Below are positions 1 through 4,992 of a stretch of DNA of 6,635 nucleotides, piece after piece. The stretch's first letter is position 1. Every line of letters begins with the position of its first letter. The notes beneath the pieces were generated by a model that was given only the letters and a program-made list of their open reading frames with translations, ran no database searches and had not been told where the DNA came from. This stretch comes from Nitrosopumilales archaeon UBA218 (GTDB lineage Archaea; Thermoproteota; Nitrososphaeria; Nitrososphaerales; Nitrosopumilaceae): the NCBI GenBank assembly GCA_002499525.1, contig DAMC01000056.1, positions 1-6,635 on the forward strand, in the 5' to 3' direction. The translations under genes were made by a program, and so were the position numbers.

Positions 1-33
1 GATTACAGAAAATTGACTAGAGATAATTTACAC

Positions 34-387
34 ATGAAAATCGTAGAAAGCATTATTGAACTTGATCCGCTTATGAGATTTGCTGCAATAATTGATCTTA
101 ATGGTAACATTTTGGAATCAATCATGAAAACTGGAAAGACATCACTGAAAACCCAAAAGGAGGAAGAGCATTTTTGCAAGCAGGTTGCTCAAAGGCGTAA
201 AATGAGACAAGAGTTCAACAGATCGTTAGGTAAAGTTCGCTATGTCCAAGTTGAGCGTGAAAAAGTGACCCAGATGGTCATATATCCAAAAAGAAAAACG
301 GTGTATTTTACCCTAGAACCCGAAGCCAGTCCAGTAAAAAAGTCGAACATAATAAACAAAGTCAAAAAAATAACCGCTCGCCTCTGA
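34..387 (+). CDS. Roadblock/LC7-like small protein, probable DUF6659 family
   Basis: A 117-residue soluble protein. The N-terminal helix ends in ELDP (9-12), then a strand reading RFAAIID with an NG turn, a long charged helix (about 41-66, with QRRKMRQEF), two strands (RYVQVEREK and KTVYFTLEP) and a basic C-terminal helix. This order fits a roadblock/longin-like alpha-beta fold. From memory the pattern LDP..RFA...N.G followed by RR.MR.EF...LGKV matches the thaumarchaeal DUF6659 family, whose role is unknown; roadblock proteins elsewhere often act as small regulatory or GTPase-linked adaptors. The start is uncertain: the frame is open to the left edge of the window and a TTG lies in frame at 13. 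I chose ATG 34 because it places the start just before the first conserved helix. No TATA-like box is convincing in the few bases available upstream. Confidence 0.75.
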   Translation: MKIVESIIELDPLMRFAAIIDLNGNILESIMKTGKTSLKTQKEEEHFCKQVAQRRKMRQEFNRSLGKVRYVQVEREKVTQMVIYPKRKTVYFTLEPEASPVKKSNIINKVKKITARL

Positions 388-429
388 TACCACCCGTTAA
401 TCGGAATAATTTATTCAACTAGCTTTGAA

Positions 430-437
430 TTAAATAC
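430..437 (+). promoter_or_regulatory. TATA-like box for the DUF5615 gene
   Basis: TTAAATAC is centred about 26 nt upstream of the TTG start at 459, matching the archaeal TATA-to-start distance for a leaderless transcript. It supports the TTG start. Confidence 0.5.
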
Positions 438-458
438 ACAAATTTCCAGTTTTCCACA

Positions 459-731
459 TTGAAGATTTTAGTTGACGAGATGGATGACGGATGGGATGAA
501 AAGCTAAAGGCAATTGGTTATGACGCATATTCAGTCAAAAAGCTAATCAACGAAGGAAAAAAACTCCATACAGATTATTCCGTGATTAATTATGCCAAGG
601 AAAATGGGATGATCCTTATTACAAGAGACACTGAAAGTGGTCAGGCATGTTATGAAAACAACTTGCCTTGCATCCTAATAGACAACAATGAGATTTTCAA
701 GATAATTGTTGAAAAACTAAAGCAGTTTTGA
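459..731 (+). CDS. DUF5615 PIN-like domain protein (putative nuclease)
   Basis: A 90-residue protein that begins directly with a strand, KILVDE, carrying acidic residues D6 and E7. It continues with a GYDAYSV segment, a TDYSVINYA segment (D39), the strand MILITRD (D57) and a final strand CILID (D75). Conserved acidic residues after the first strand, in the middle helix and in the T-R-D motif are the mark of DUF5615/Mut7-C-like PIN proteins, presumed metal-dependent RNases. Elsewhere many are toxins paired with a DUF433 antitoxin; neither neighbour resembles DUF433, so a toxin role is not supported here. The start is TTG: the frame holds no ATG between the upstream stop (426-428) and the first strand, and a TATA-like TTAAATAC lies about 26 nt upstream. 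A T6 tract follows the stop immediately. Confidence 0.8.
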   Translation: MKILVDEMDDGWDEKLKAIGYDAYSVKKLINEGKKLHTDYSVINYAKENGMILITRDTESGQACYENNLPCILIDNNEIFKIIVEKLKQF

Positions 732-737
732 TTTTTT
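732..737 (+). terminator. T6 tract after the DUF5615 gene
   Basis: Six thymines directly follow the TGA stop (729-731), with four more just before it. Archaeal RNA polymerase terminates at short U-rich tracts without a hairpin; no stem is seen here. Confidence 0.45.
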
Positions 738-751
738 CACATAAAGACAAG

Positions 752-761
752 TAATTATTTT
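752..761 (+). promoter_or_regulatory. TATA-like box for the 83-residue gene
   Basis: TAATTATTTT is centred about 25 nt upstream of ATG 781. Its position after the preceding T6 tract suggests a separate transcription unit. Confidence 0.45.
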
Positions 762-780
762 GCAATAACTACACAATACA

Positions 781-1032
781 ATGGACAGTTGTGATCGGAG
801 GACGAGAGCTTACCGTAATGGAAGAACTTTTGACCAATGCAGAGACATTGCAGAGGCCATGAATCCAGAGTTCAAAGGAATAATCGAACATAATGGAAAG
901 TTGCTCTGGTCGGAAATTTTGGACAAAGTAGACCATGATGAAATAGTCTACAAGCTGACGCTAAAATTTCTTCGTCGTGACGGTTACGACATTGGGAATT
1001 GGCAGATACCTGAAGTAAAGAAATTCAATTAA
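781..1032 (+). CDS. Conserved-looking 83-residue protein of unknown function
   Basis: I do not recognise a family. The protein is short, charged and soluble, with no membrane segment or signal peptide. Visible features are two cysteines (C4 and C20) in a basic N-terminal stretch (DRRTRAYRNGR), a predicted helix around residues 17-27, a strand/turn KGIIEHNGK, and a C-terminal half rich in helix (LTLKFLRRDGYD) ending in NWQIPEVKKF. It is probably a real gene: it fills the space between its neighbours, starts with ATG, and has a TATA-like TAATTATTTT centred about 26 nt upstream, the same geometry as neighbouring genes. Its last 8 nt overlap the end of the convergent membrane-protein gene. A small nucleic-acid-binding role would be a guess. 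Confidence 0.7.
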   Translation: MDSCDRRTRAYRNGRTFDQCRDIAEAMNPEFKGIIEHNGKLLWSEILDKVDHDEIVYKLTLKFLRRDGYDIGNWQIPEVKKFN

Positions 1033-1822
1033 TTTTGCAGCTCCAGCCGCTAGACTTGATCTTTTTCGACATTATCATCGGGGTTGCAACTAGTAATGGT
1101 ATTGTGACTGCAATAAGCAGTGTTTGGATTTGAGTTACTGCGATTGTGAATGCTAAAGCACTTGATGCTGAGACAAATATCGATAGAAAAGTTCCTGCAC
1201 ATGTAGGGCATGCAATGAAAAGTCCGGTGGCTGCTGCAACACTTCCCATACCTGCACCTTTACGCAGTATAGAAAATGCATTAACAGCGATGGAGGCATT
1301 TAATCCAACAAGACATGAAACAGTAATTTGTAAAATCAGATTGATTGGAATTACAAGCATCCCCACGTGTTCTGTCATGTAAAAAAAGAACTTTGGTACG
1401 TAGCCTATTTCTCCACAGCATGGGTCAATCTGTGCAGAAGGGATTGTAACCCCGTAATTTTGTGAAAATATGACGTCCGGCTGGTAAACTAGTATTCCCG
1501 ATGTCAGGGCAAAAAATATTCCATAGCCTATTGAAGTCACAATAAAGATCTTACGGGATTTGGAGCTCCATGTAACTTGAGCAATGATTGAAAAGACATC
1601 ATTTTGATTTTTTTCGACTTTGAATTTTTGATACTGGTAAAATCCAAACGCGATTGCTCCAAGTGCTAACAACAACATAACATAAAATGCAGTTCCCAGT
1701 CTGATAACGGATTCCACAGCATTAGGAGTAATCTCTGCATTGCCTATTCTTGCATAAATGAGAAACAAGATTGCGATCGAGATAAAACCAATAGCAATCA
1801 ATGAACGTCCGTCTTTTGCCAT
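1025..1822 (-). CDS. Six-helix membrane protein with CPTC and extracellular DPCC cysteine motifs
   Basis: A 265-residue polytopic membrane protein of unrecognised family. Hydrophobic segments lie at about 8-26, 40-62, 92-114, 154-178, 190-217 and 222-250. Basic loops (KFKVEK, KSRK, LRKG, the KKIK tail) alternate with non-basic ones, giving six helices with both ends inside. The long loop between helices 3 and 4 is then outside and carries DPCCGE (C135, C136). Helix 5 carries IACPTCAGTF (C205, C208), a CXXC in the membrane. Paired cysteines of this kind suggest thiol-disulfide exchange or metal (perhaps copper) handling, which is inference only. ATG 1822 is preferred over an in-frame TTG at 1837 because the TATA-like TTTAAGTT is about 29 nt upstream of the ATG but only about 14 nt from the TTG. 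The 3' end overlaps the convergent small gene by 8 nt. Confidence 0.85.
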   Translation of the reverse strand: MAKDGRSLIAIGFISIAILFLIYARIGNAEITPNAVESVIRLGTAFYVMLLLALGAIAFGFYQYQKFKVEKNQNDVFSIIAQVTWSSKSRKIFIVTSIGYGIFFALTSGILVYQPDVIFSQNYGVTIPSAQIDPCCGEIGYVPKFFFYMTEHVGMLVIPINLILQITVSCLVGLNASIAVNAFSILRKGAGMGSVAAATGLFIACPTCAGTFLSIFVSASSALAFTIAVTQIQTLLIAVTIPLLVATPMIMSKKIKSSGWSCKIN

Positions 1823-1846
1823 TAGTGGATGACTCAAATAAAACCA

Positions 1847-1854
1847 AACTTAAA
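1847..1854 (-). promoter_or_regulatory. TATA-like box for the CPTC membrane-protein gene
   Basis: On the minus strand the sequence reads TTTAAGTT, centred about 29 nt upstream of ATG 1822 and about 14 nt from the alternative TTG 1837. The geometry used by other genes here favours the ATG. Confidence 0.45.
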
Positions 1855-1864
1855 CCAATCCTTG

Positions 1865-1872
1865 AAAAAAAA
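1865..1872 (-). terminator. T8 tract after the zinc-ribbon gene
   Basis: Eight thymines in the minus-strand sense begin 18 nt after the zinc-ribbon stop codon and just before the next gene's TATA-like box. This is a good candidate for hairpin-free archaeal termination separating the two co-directional genes. Confidence 0.6.
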
Positions 1873-1889
1873 TCAGGCGTACTCTGTAT

Positions 1890-2057
1890 TTAGGCACAGC
1901 AAAGTGATTTCTTGAATTCCTCGACGCTTCTTGTGAACTTGCATTCTTTGCAGATTTGCCAAGTTCTAGGTTTTAGGATCTTAAGAGTTGCTTCATATCC
2001 AACAGAGTACATCTTTCCACCACACGCAGGGCATGGTATTGGTATGTCTATTTGCAT
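1890..2057 (-). CDS. Small zinc-ribbon protein, 55 residues
   Basis: Reading the minus strand from ATG at 2057 to TAA at 1890 gives a 55-residue protein. It opens MQIDIPIPCPACGGKM, has a central segment GYEATLKILKPRTWQ, then ICKECKF, and ends SLCCA. C9/C12 (CPACGG) and C36/C39 (CKEC) form a classic two-knuckle zinc ribbon; the strand between them is rich in basic residues and ends in a tryptophan. A further C53-C54 pair sits at the C terminus. Similar tiny ribbons in archaea are thought to bind nucleic acid or to be parts of larger machines; the partner is not known here. Support for a real gene: coherent cysteine spacing, ATG start, a TATA-like CTTAAATG centred about 26 nt upstream, and a T8 tract 18 nt after the stop. 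It fills most of the otherwise empty interval 1838-2145. Confidence 0.85.
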   Translation of the reverse strand: MQIDIPIPCPACGGKMYSVGYEATLKILKPRTWQICKECKFTRSVEEFKKSLCCA

Positions 2058-2078
2058 AATTCTGATTTATGATTTTTG

Positions 2079-2086
2079 CATTTAAG
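2079..2086 (-). promoter_or_regulatory. TATA-like box for the zinc-ribbon gene
   Basis: On the minus strand the sequence reads CTTAAATG, centred about 26 nt upstream of ATG 2057. This supports the small gene and a leaderless transcript. Confidence 0.5.
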
Positions 2087-2129
2087 ATAGGCGTAGGACT
2101 GATAAGTTATCCATACGATCATCTCATTC

Positions 2130-2137
2130 TTTAAAAG
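2130..2137 (+). promoter_or_regulatory. TATA-like box near the DUF151 gene
   Basis: TTTAAAAG lies about 12 nt before ATG 2146 and 27 nt before the in-frame TTG 2161. If it is the real box, translation probably starts at the TTG. A weaker ATAAGTTAT at 2102-2110 could instead serve the ATG with a leader of roughly 10-15 nt. Confidence 0.4.
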
Positions 2138-2145
2138 AAACCAAG

Positions 2146-2592
2146 ATGAATTCCAAGCAGTTGGACATTTCTCAAAAACAAGAGCCAGATTATACGACTG
2201 CAAAGATTACACATGTTGGATTCATTGATCCATACGCCATGGAAGGGATTGCCATTCTCCAGTCAGAAGACAACAAAGAATTTCACATGCGTGCATTCTC
2301 AGGGGAGGTTGCAAGACACATCAAGTCATTTCTGGAAGGACATCGTGATGTATTACCTACAATATACAACATGATAGAGCAGATTTGTGAAGAAAGTGAA
2401 ATGCTGCTAGTCAAAGTGAAAGTCTATGAGAGTGGAACGGTTTTGCGAGCAAACCTTTACTTTACTGGTAAAAAAGACATTGTTCTTCGAAACTATCGTG
2501 CTTCTGATGCGGTTGCACTAGCTGCTTTTTACAACATACCCATACTAGTTAGAAATACACTGCTTAAGGACAAAATGGAAAATCTAAGTTAA
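2146..2592 (+). CDS. Bifunctional nuclease-family (DUF151/BFN) protein
   Basis: A 148-residue protein whose core (about 20-140) matches the DUF151 or BFN domain: GIAILQSEDNKEFHMRAFSGEVARHI (32-59) with the typical I-G-x-x-E/A-A-x-x-I pattern, the segment PTIYNMIEQI, the LRANLYF strand (100-106), and the signature NYRASDAVALAAFYNIPILV (117-135), in which R-A-S-D-A is the conserved block. Family members in plants and in Thermotoga have reported DNase/RNase activity, but most are uncharacterised. The protein is cytosolic, with no signal peptide. The ATG at 2146 is the conventional start. The best TATA-like box (TTTAAAAG, 2130-2137) is only about 12 nt from it but 27 nt from an in-frame TTG at 2161 (codon 6), so the true start may be the TTG. 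The last 9 nt overlap the end of the convergent purP-like gene. Confidence 0.88.
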   Translation: MNSKQLDISQKQEPDYTTAKITHVGFIDPYAMEGIAILQSEDNKEFHMRAFSGEVARHIKSFLEGHRDVLPTIYNMIEQICEESEMLLVKVKVYESGTVLRANLYFTGKKDIVLRNYRASDAVALAAFYNIPILVRNTLLKDKMENLS

Positions 2593-3678
2593 GATTTCTT
2601 CTAGTCGGCCTTCTTGGTGGGCTCGTTTTATCTCCATTGCGATTCTTCTACCCACTCCAAATGTCTCACCATATTGGTACTTTGTGTAAGGTGATGTCGT
2701 TGCTAAAATCGGGTTTCCTGGCACACGTAAGGATACATCATAAACTACTAGATCCAATTCTTTTGTGATTACCGATTGGAGTGAAAATGGCCCGATTATT
2801 CCTGGTGGGTAGATTTTTTTGACGCCAGCTACAAACTTGTCTCCCATGTCAATTACTTTTTCCAGTAATGACTCTCGGATACTAGCTGGTGTGTGACCCA
2901 CCTCTATGTTTTGAGTGTCCAAGTCGATATCAAGTTGTTGCTTTGCCGGTAAAGAGTTGAAATCATGAATGTTTGTTTGTAGTCTTCTTTCAATTCCGAT
3001 AAAGTCAACTTGGTCAGAAATCGGGGTATGAAAATAATTAAAATTCATGTAAGTGCCTATGACCAACTCTTCAATACTAGCCTTTTTGAGGTCCTTTGCA
3101 TCAATGATTCCTTTTTTGATCCTCTCTTGAGATTTTGCTATAAAGTCACTATAATTGGAAGCGGTGAAAAATGCACGTTCTAGCTTTCTTTTCTTTTCCT
3201 GAACCTTGACTATAACTGGCCTGTCAATTTTCTTTGGATCTCTGAATATTTTTGGCAGTCTGATTTTTGATTTTTCTAGCAAGTAATACTGATTTTTAGC
3301 ATAGCTGCGCTCTTCAGCCTGGAAAAGTGTACGATTTCCAAACATAGGTACCTTGAATTTTTTCTCTATAGTTTCATACCCAAGATATGCAGTCAGTGCT
3401 CTGTGTGGCACAATAATTGTATTAGTATCTATGAACATTTTTTGCATTTTTTGTGATGTCATGTCGGAGAACTTGTCTACAACTATAATTTCATCTGCTA
3501 TTCTCTGAAACCTTCTATATGGAATATCTCTGCCTTTTTGACAAATGACTACAGTAGGAATTCCTTCATCTTTTGCCCCATCCATTATTTCCAAGGCCGA
3601 GTGACTTCCAAGCACCCCAATTCTAAAATCAGAATAATTTTGTATGATTTTTGTAATGTCAGTATGCTTTATTGCCAA
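2584..3678 (-). CDS. purP: PurP-family ATP-grasp ligase (FAICAR synthetase, formate-AICAR ligase)
   Basis: A 364-residue protein, the usual length for archaeal PurP, which makes FAICAR from AICAR, formate and ATP in IMP synthesis. The N-terminal domain shows GVLGSHSALEI (21-31), ICQKGRDIPYRRF (45-57), ADEIIVVD and TIIVPHRALTAYLG (87-100). The ATP-grasp part has PMFGNR (111-116), PVIVKV with K158, GTYMNFNYF (208-216), DFIGIERR, GHTPASIRESL (261-271), GPFSLQ (296-301), YDVSLRVPGNP (313-323), SPYTKYQYG and GVGRRIAMEI (341-350). The region after YDVS reads RVPGNP where the family, as I recall it, often has a glycine-rich RIxGGTN, so a divergent paralogue is possible. The start is TTG: a TAG lies two codons upstream and a TATA-like box (ATATTATATT) is centred 27 nt upstream. 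The gene is divergent from ubiX and overlaps the convergent DUF151 gene by 9 nt. Confidence 0.87.
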   Translation of the reverse strand: MAIKHTDITKIIQNYSDFRIGVLGSHSALEIMDGAKDEGIPTVVICQKGRDIPYRRFQRIADEIIVVDKFSDMTSQKMQKMFIDTNTIIVPHRALTAYLGYETIEKKFKVPMFGNRTLFQAEERSYAKNQYYLLEKSKIRLPKIFRDPKKIDRPVIVKVQEKKRKLERAFFTASNYSDFIAKSQERIKKGIIDAKDLKKASIEELVIGTYMNFNYFHTPISDQVDFIGIERRLQTNIHDFNSLPAKQQLDIDLDTQNIEVGHTPASIRESLLEKVIDMGDKFVAGVKKIYPPGIIGPFSLQSVITKELDLVVYDVSLRVPGNPILATTSPYTKYQYGETFGVGRRIAMEIKRAHQEGRLEEILT

Positions 3679-3700
3679 TATCTACAACACAGATGCTGGT

Positions 3701-3710
3701 AATATAATAT
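3701..3710 (-). promoter_or_regulatory. TATA-like box for the purP gene
   Basis: On the minus strand the sequence reads ATATTATATT, centred 27 nt upstream of the TTG start at 3678. It supports that start and a leaderless transcript. Confidence 0.5.
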
Positions 3711-3750
3711 CTATAATGGCTAGTGTTCTACCATCAATTCACCATTACAG

Positions 3751-3760
3751 CTTAAAATAA
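3751..3760 (+). promoter_or_regulatory. TATA-like box for ubiX
   Basis: CTTAAAATAA is centred about 28 nt upstream of ATG 3783. It lies in the 104-bp region shared with the divergent purP promoter; the two boxes are about 50 bp apart. Confidence 0.5.
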
Positions 3761-3782
3761 CACACCAGTCAAGGATCATGTA

Positions 3783-4337
3783 ATGAAGCTTGTAATCGGC
3801 ATGACTGGTAGCACTGGAGTAATTTACGGTGTTAGAATCATGGAGGTTCTAAAAGAGCAAAATGTGGAAACTCATCTAGTCATTACCGAATGGGCAAAAA
3901 AATGCCTAGCCATGGAAACAGACTACAAGTTAGACCAACTAAAGGCATTGGCCACGGAATATTCGGATGATTCGAATTTGGCTTCTGGTATTTCCTCTGG
4001 AACATACAAACATGACGGAATGATCGTAGTTCCATGTTCTATGAAGTCATTATCCGCGATATCAAACGGTTATGATGAGACACTCGTAACACGTGCCGCA
4101 GGTGTGACTCTAAAAGAGTCGCGCAAGCTTGTCCTAGTAACCAGAGAAACTCCGCTCACAGCTATCAATATTGAAAACATGTTAAAACTAGCACGCCTAG
4201 GTGTGGTGATATTACCGCCAGTCCCAGGATTTTACACGAGGCCCAAATCAATTCATGAGATAATTGATCACACTGTTGGCAAGTGTCTGGATCAATTCAA
4301 TATCAATCACGATTTATACAAAAGATGGGGAAGCTAG
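3783..4337 (+). CDS. ubiX: Flavin prenyltransferase UbiX (prenyl-FMN synthase)
   Basis: A 184-residue protein of normal UbiX length. UbiX joins dimethylallyl phosphate to reduced FMN, giving the prenyl-FMN cofactor of UbiD-type decarboxylases. Visible blocks: the FMN loop GMTGSTGVIYG (6-16, S10), VITEWA (34-39), SSGTY (71-75), VVPCSMKSLSAISNGYDETL (82-101), TRAAGVTLKESRKLVLVTRE (103-122), NMLKLARLGVVILPPVPGFY (132-151) and TRP. By spacing, R104, K111, R121/E122, Y151 and the C-terminal W182 correspond to the phosphate- and flavin-binding residues of the Pseudomonas enzyme. All key residues appear to be present. No ubiD lies in this window; thaumarchaeal quinone synthesis is a plausible user. 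A TATA-like CTTAAAATAA lies about 28 nt upstream of ATG. An ATG-TAA pair overlaps the start by one base. The SRPBCC gene follows after 6 nt. Confidence 0.95.
   Translation: MKLVIGMTGSTGVIYGVRIMEVLKEQNVETHLVITEWAKKCLAMETDYKLDQLKALATEYSDDSNLASGISSGTYKHDGMIVVPCSMKSLSAISNGYDETLVTRAAGVTLKESRKLVLVTRETPLTAINIENMLKLARLGVVILPPVPGFYTRPKSIHEIIDHTVGKCLDQFNINHDLYKRWGS
4313..4319 (+). promoter_or_regulatory. TATA-like box for the SRPBCC gene, inside the ubiX end
   Basis: TTTATAC is centred about 28 nt upstream of the TTG start at 4344. It may give the second gene its own leaderless transcript in addition to read-through from ubiX. Confidence 0.35.
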
Positions 4338-4343
4338 GCCTCG

Positions 4344-4760
4344 TTGAGGTTTACATTAGAAAAACTCATCAAAGCAGACAGGCAACGGGTTTTTGATATT
4401 ATTGCAAATTATGAAAATCTTGATAAAATATTGCCGAAATACTTTCCATCCATTCGAGTACGCTCTGTAAGAGAAAATACCGCAGTAGTTGAAGAACATG
4501 TGAAATTTGGAAATAAAGAATACATCATGATGACTAAACACATCACCAAATATCCGGAATCGCACGAGGTCTTTGTTATAGGAGGTCATGCAAAGGGCTC
4601 ACATTTTGTGGAGAATTATGAAAAAGACGGTCAGAATACCAAGCTAACCATCAATGTAGATTTTAGATTAGGAAGATTTGAAAATATTATTCGGAGAACT
4701 GACATCAAGTCAGACTATAATCTAGTAATAGACGAATTGATAAAAATCGCCGAAGGTTAG
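4344..4760 (+). CDS. SRPBCC / START-like (polyketide cyclase-type) ligand-binding protein
   Basis: A 138-residue soluble protein with the layout of the SRPBCC fold. The first strand MRFTLEKLIKADRQRVFDII leads into a helix with YENLDKILPKYFPSIRVRS, the usual 'V/I-F-D-x-I-x-x-Y-E-x-x-x-x-x-x-P' opening. A series of strands follows (NTAVVEEHVKF, EYIMMTKHITKYP, HEVFVIGGHAKGSHFVENYEK, TKLTINVDFRL), and the protein ends with the long C-terminal helix (about 117-137) that closes the pocket. Such proteins bind or help modify hydrophobic molecules; in thaumarchaea the ligand is unknown. Adjacency to ubiX (6 nt) invites a link to quinone or isoprenoid chemistry, as an inference. The start is TTG: a stop lies three codons upstream in frame and there is no ATG option nearby. 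TTTATAC inside the ubiX end lies about 28 nt upstream. The stop overlaps the convergent tatA by 4 nt. Confidence 0.85.
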   Translation: MRFTLEKLIKADRQRVFDIIANYENLDKILPKYFPSIRVRSVRENTAVVEEHVKFGNKEYIMMTKHITKYPESHEVFVIGGHAKGSHFVENYEKDGQNTKLTINVDFRLGRFENIIRRTDIKSDYNLVIDELIKIAEG

Positions 4761-4951
4761 TCTTTTTTCTCTTTGAGATCTTTGAGTTCTTTTTCGGCCT
4801 CGAACTTGCCTTTTTCATACTCCATTCTAGACCTACCCAGAGTTCTTGCAAGATCTGGAATCTTTTTTGCCCCAAATAGAATTATTCCAGCAGCAATTGC
4901 TATGAATATCCATTCTTGGCCTGCAATCAATCCAGTAAAGTTTTGAAGCAT
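4757..4951 (-). CDS. tatA: Twin-arginine translocase subunit TatA/TatE
   Basis: A 64-residue membrane protein with the standard TatA plan: a short outside N terminus with a polar residue (E13) at the start of one membrane helix (about 13-27), the hinge motif FGAKKIPDLARTLG (26-39, with F26-G27 and P32), an amphipathic helix (about 31-50) and a charged Lys/Glu tail. TatA oligomerises with TatC to export folded proteins with twin-arginine signals; in ammonia-oxidising archaea likely cargo includes metalloproteins such as copper oxidases. No tatC is visible in the window. The gene lies 41 nt downstream of amt on the same strand, so read-through is possible, but a TATA-like GTTAAATC centred about 28 nt upstream of ATG suggests its own leaderless promoter. 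Its 3' end overlaps the SRPBCC stop by 4 nt. Confidence 0.95.
   Translation of the reverse strand: MLQNFTGLIAGQEWIFIAIAAGIILFGAKKIPDLARTLGRSRMEYEKGKFEAEKELKDLKEKKD
4763..4768 (+). terminator. T6 tract after the SRPBCC gene
   Basis: TCTTTTTTCTCTTT starts right after the SRPBCC stop and lies inside the Lys-rich end of the opposing tatA gene, so one stretch serves as codons on one strand and a likely terminator on the other. Confidence 0.4.
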
Positions 4952-4975
4952 TTGATAGTATTAGATGAAGTCTAA

Positions 4976-4983
4976 GATTTAAC
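4976..4983 (-). promoter_or_regulatory. TATA-like box for tatA
   Basis: On the minus strand the sequence reads GTTAAATC, centred about 28 nt upstream of ATG 4951, in the 41-nt gap after amt. It suggests tatA can be transcribed independently of amt. Confidence 0.45.
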
Positions 4984-4992
4984 TTATTCGTA

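Noticed and set aside
459..1032. Toxin-antitoxin module made of the DUF5615 protein and the 83-residue protein
   Set aside because: The gene order (PIN first), the T6 tract and a separate TATA-like box between them, and the lack of any antitoxin motif give no positive support; kept only as a question in the findings.
1146..1382. Open frame of 78 codons on the + strand
   Set aside because: It lies antisense within the membrane-protein gene, has no recognisable domain and no promoter-like box at the usual distance.
1838..2145. Possible non-coding RNA in the long gap between the membrane-protein and DUF151 genes
   Set aside because: The interval is largely filled by the zinc-ribbon gene, with promoter and terminator signals; no stable hairpin or tRNA-like structure is apparent in the remainder.
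4356..4589. Open frame of 77 codons on the - strand
   Set aside because: It is antisense to the SRPBCC gene, whose frame has coherent fold features; the antisense product looks like random composition.
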